NCBI GenBank assembly: GCA_948485625.1 | Contig: CAOMRW010000011.1 | Location: 1-52,425 of the forward strand | Length of the DNA: 52,425 bases | Source: an uncultured Clostridia bacterium | Lineage (GTDB): Bacteria; Bacillota; Clostridia; TANB77; CAG-508 | Direction: 5' to 3' | Shown here: positions 51,170 through 52,425 of the stretch, in pieces | How positions within the stretch are numbered: the first letter of the stretch is position 1 | How the letters are laid out: every line of letters starts with the position of its first letter | The notes under the pieces: model-generated | Told to the model about the DNA's origin: nothing | The model's input: the letters and a program-made list of their open reading frames with translations, nothing else | Database searches by the model: none | Program-made: the position numbers and the translations under genes

Positions 51170-51649
51170 TTAATCTAATTCTAATTTATATAGTCTTTGT
51201 ATTCTTTGCTCTTTATTGTATGTATCAATATCCGAAATATATTTCCAACCAAACTTTTCATATAAATTTATATGTTTTGTATATAAATACAATTCACTAG
51301 AATTTATATTATTTCGTGCATTTTCCTTTACACTTTCCATTAGTTTTCTACAAATTCCCATATTTCTATATTTTTTATCTACATATACATTTGCAAGCCA
51401 TGGGTATATATCAGGTCTAACAAATAAATCTTCATAGGAGAATTGATACATACCTACAATTTCATTATTTATAAATAATCCATAAGTTTGTGGTAATCTA
51501 CTTTCTTGTAAACTATATTTAATAAACTCTTTTACTTCTTCAAATGTATGAATTTCATCTTTTCCCCACCACTCATACATCCACTCTGTTATCTTGTTAA
51601 GATTATTTTTGTCTATTTCGACTATTTTCTTTATTTCAATTTCTTCCAT
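51170..51649 (-). CDS. GNAT-family N-acetyltransferase
   Basis: 159 residues with the GNAT core: EIVGMYQFSYEDL strand, PWLANVYVDKKYRNMGICRKLMESV (acetyl-CoA loop in the form RxxGxxxxL), then LYLYTKHINLYEKFGWKYI at the C-terminus. The substrate is unknown; the YEKFGW ending is common in small-molecule and antibiotic acetyltransferase-like members. GGGAAGATGAAATAA precedes the ATG. Confidence 0.9.
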   Translation of the reverse strand: MEEIEIKKIVEIDKNNLNKITEWMYEWWGKDEIHTFEEVKEFIKYSLQESRLPQTYGLFINNEIVGMYQFSYEDLFVRPDIYPWLANVYVDKKYRNMGICRKLMESVKENARNNINSSELYLYTKHINLYEKFGWKYISDIDTYNKEQRIQRLYKLELD

Positions 51650-51697
51650 TTATTTCATCTTCCCTTTATTATTATATAATTCCATCTTGCTTCATCA

Positions 51698-52040
51698 TTA
51701 ATATACTTTACTTGTGAGAATCTTCATCTCTAGTGTTTCTATACTTGGTAAATTATTTGCTAAATACTCTGGTATCTCTTGTAAATATTTATATTCTCCT
51801 ACTCCTATTGGTTTATTCATATCTTTCAAGGCTAGTTCAGCAGTTAACTTATGTTCATCTATACATAGCAAAATTTCTATTGTTGGTTCTTTTTTCTATT
51901 AGTCCTTTTCCAATTCTATAATACATCATTATCAGTTCATTATTTGCATTTAATAAAACTTTTTTTCTAGTATTAATTATATCTTTTTTATCTCATTTAG
52001 AAATTTAAAATATTTATCATCATTAATAGTATTTCATTAA
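51698..52040 (-). pseudogene. DUF1016/YhcG-type PD-(D/E)XK nuclease remnant
   Basis: Three pieces of the family are visible in changing frames: INDDKYFKFLNEI near 52030; RKKVLLNANNELIMMYYRIGKGLIEK (the conserved N-terminal helix pair); and EPTIEILLCIDEHKLTAELALKDMNKPIGVGEYKYLQEIPEYLANNLPSIETLE, the C-terminal YhcG_C signature. The nuclease centre between them is deleted and one-base indels break the frame. It sits about 330 bp from tRNA-Asn. Confidence 0.7.
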
Positions 52041-52053
52041 ATTCCTCTGTTTT

Positions 52054-52082
52054 GAAATTTGCAATGTAGCGTTGCAAATTTC
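52054..52082. repeat. 29-bp hairpin inserted in one copy of a duplicated segment
   Basis: GAAATTTGCAA-TGTAGCG-TTGCAAATTTC. It is absent from the paralogous sequence at about 49728-49740, where TTCATTAAATT joins directly to TCATATTTTATTTA. The extra about 45 bp in this copy therefore look like a small insertion. Confidence 0.55.
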
Positions 52083-52344
52083 ATATTTTATTTATTTATA
52101 CCATAAAATTAATATAAATACAATTGTTTCCAATATATTCATTTTTAAAAATTATAAAAAGGCTATTACTTTTATATGTAATAACCATTTACACTTTATC
52201 TACCTATTTATTTATCTGTTTTCTTTGTTTTTGCAATCTCTTCTTGTCTCTTTTTATTTATTAGGAAAAATCTCATATTGTAACTTTGTTGCTACTTTTA
52301 TATTATCTTTGCTTATTTTATATAAGAATAATAGCGAACAAAAA
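52083..52344. other. Non-coding gap before tRNA-Asn, partly duplicated sequence
   Basis: No credible gene. 52083 to about 52210 is a diverged copy of 49735-49870 (ATTTTATTTATTTATAC.ATAAAAT.AATATAAATACAATTGTTTCCAA...), the upstream region of the DUF1016-type fragments. The rest is AT-rich with no feature I can support. Confidence 0.5.
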
Positions 52345-52372
52345 AATAACAGATAATTTCTTATCTGCTATT
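52345..52372 (-). terminator. Terminator of tRNA-Asn
   Basis: On the minus strand AATAGCAGATAA-GAAA-TTATCTGTTATT followed by TTTTTTG, directly after the tRNA 3' end. Confidence 0.8.
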
Positions 52373-52373
52373 A

Positions 52374-52425
52374 TGGCTCCTCTTGTTGGACTCGAACCAA
52401 CGACCTATCGGTTAACAGCCGAGCG
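52374..52425 (-). tRNA. tRNA-Asn (anticodon GTT), 3' part only
   Basis: The minus strand reads anticodon arm CTCGGCTGTTAACCGA with anticodon GTT, then a T-arm GTTGG-TTCGAGT-CCAAC, acceptor strand AAGAGGA, discriminator G and encoded CCA. The 5' part (acceptor strand, D-arm) lies beyond the window edge. Confidence 0.92.

Noticed and set aside
1..52425. CRISPR array
   Set aside because: No regularly spaced direct repeats and no cas genes. The repeated elements are isolated palindromes.

Overview
The window comes from a very AT-rich, endospore-lineage Firmicute, most likely an uncultured gut clostridium. The evidence is a CtsR-McsA-McsB-ClpC heat-shock set with CtsR-type operators, SpoIIP and YlbJ (sporulation), queA/tgt, pnp/rpsO, enolase, RecN, MurI, strong AGGAGG ribosome binding sites and AT-biased codons. 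I see no rRNA, CRISPR array, integrase or phage structural gene. The only tRNA is a partial tRNA-Asn(GTT) at the right edge.

Left part (1-31 kb) is mostly housekeeping, nearly all on the minus strand: frameshifted spoIIP, a WG-repeat surface protein, tgt, a REP-associated (RAYT-type) transposase lying between tgt and queA, queA, a surface HExxH protein, pnp, rpsO, clpC, mcsB, mcsA, ctsR, a GH25-LysM lysozyme, a RelE-type toxin-antitoxin pair, ylbJ, a GIY-YIG protein, eno, a HAM1-type NTPase, HAD phosphatase, WYL regulator, frameshifted dinD, recN, a histidine phosphatase and murI. Short plus-strand genes with their own promoters and terminators sit in the gaps. Two of them are paralogues with near-identical promoters, and they split the ctsR-mcsA / mcsB / clpC cluster. 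Small imperfect palindromes with a constant GGGAC-type core but different stems are scattered through this part. The two best copies bracket the transposase gene, and one supplies the last codons of clpC. An unassigned rod-shaped RNA candidate lies near 18.1 kb.

Middle part (31-35.8 kb): an AraC/GyrI-like regulator, then an overlapping pair made of a HerA/VirD4-like membrane-type ATPase and a cysteine-rich repeat protein, then an RNase Z-like metallo-beta-lactamase protein with an altered metal motif.

Right part (36-48.8 kb) is the most unusual. It is a minus-strand accessory island. One half is replication-like: a CbxX/SpoVK-type AAA+ ATPase, an ADP-ribosylglycohydrolase, a 1,319-residue PolC-related DNA polymerase that lacks the exonuclease and has a degenerate PHP domain plus a large novel C-terminal extension, a helicase made only of the DnaB ATPase domain, and two uncharacterised proteins. 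The other half looks like defence: a GIY-YIG nuclease, a WYL regulator, a probable PUA/EVE-like plus restriction-nuclease-like protein, and a DnaJ C-terminal-domain protein with no J domain. Two transcript leaders in the island carry the same 13-nt motif just before a terminator hairpin. I consider this island the best candidate for an undescribed system; its function is inference.

From 49 kb to the tRNA-Asn the DNA is a gene graveyard (DUF2779-like, two DUF1016/YhcG-like remnants, a decayed copy of the HAD phosphatase gene) around two intact genes (HAD phosphatase, GNAT acetyltransferase), as often seen at a tRNA-linked island edge.
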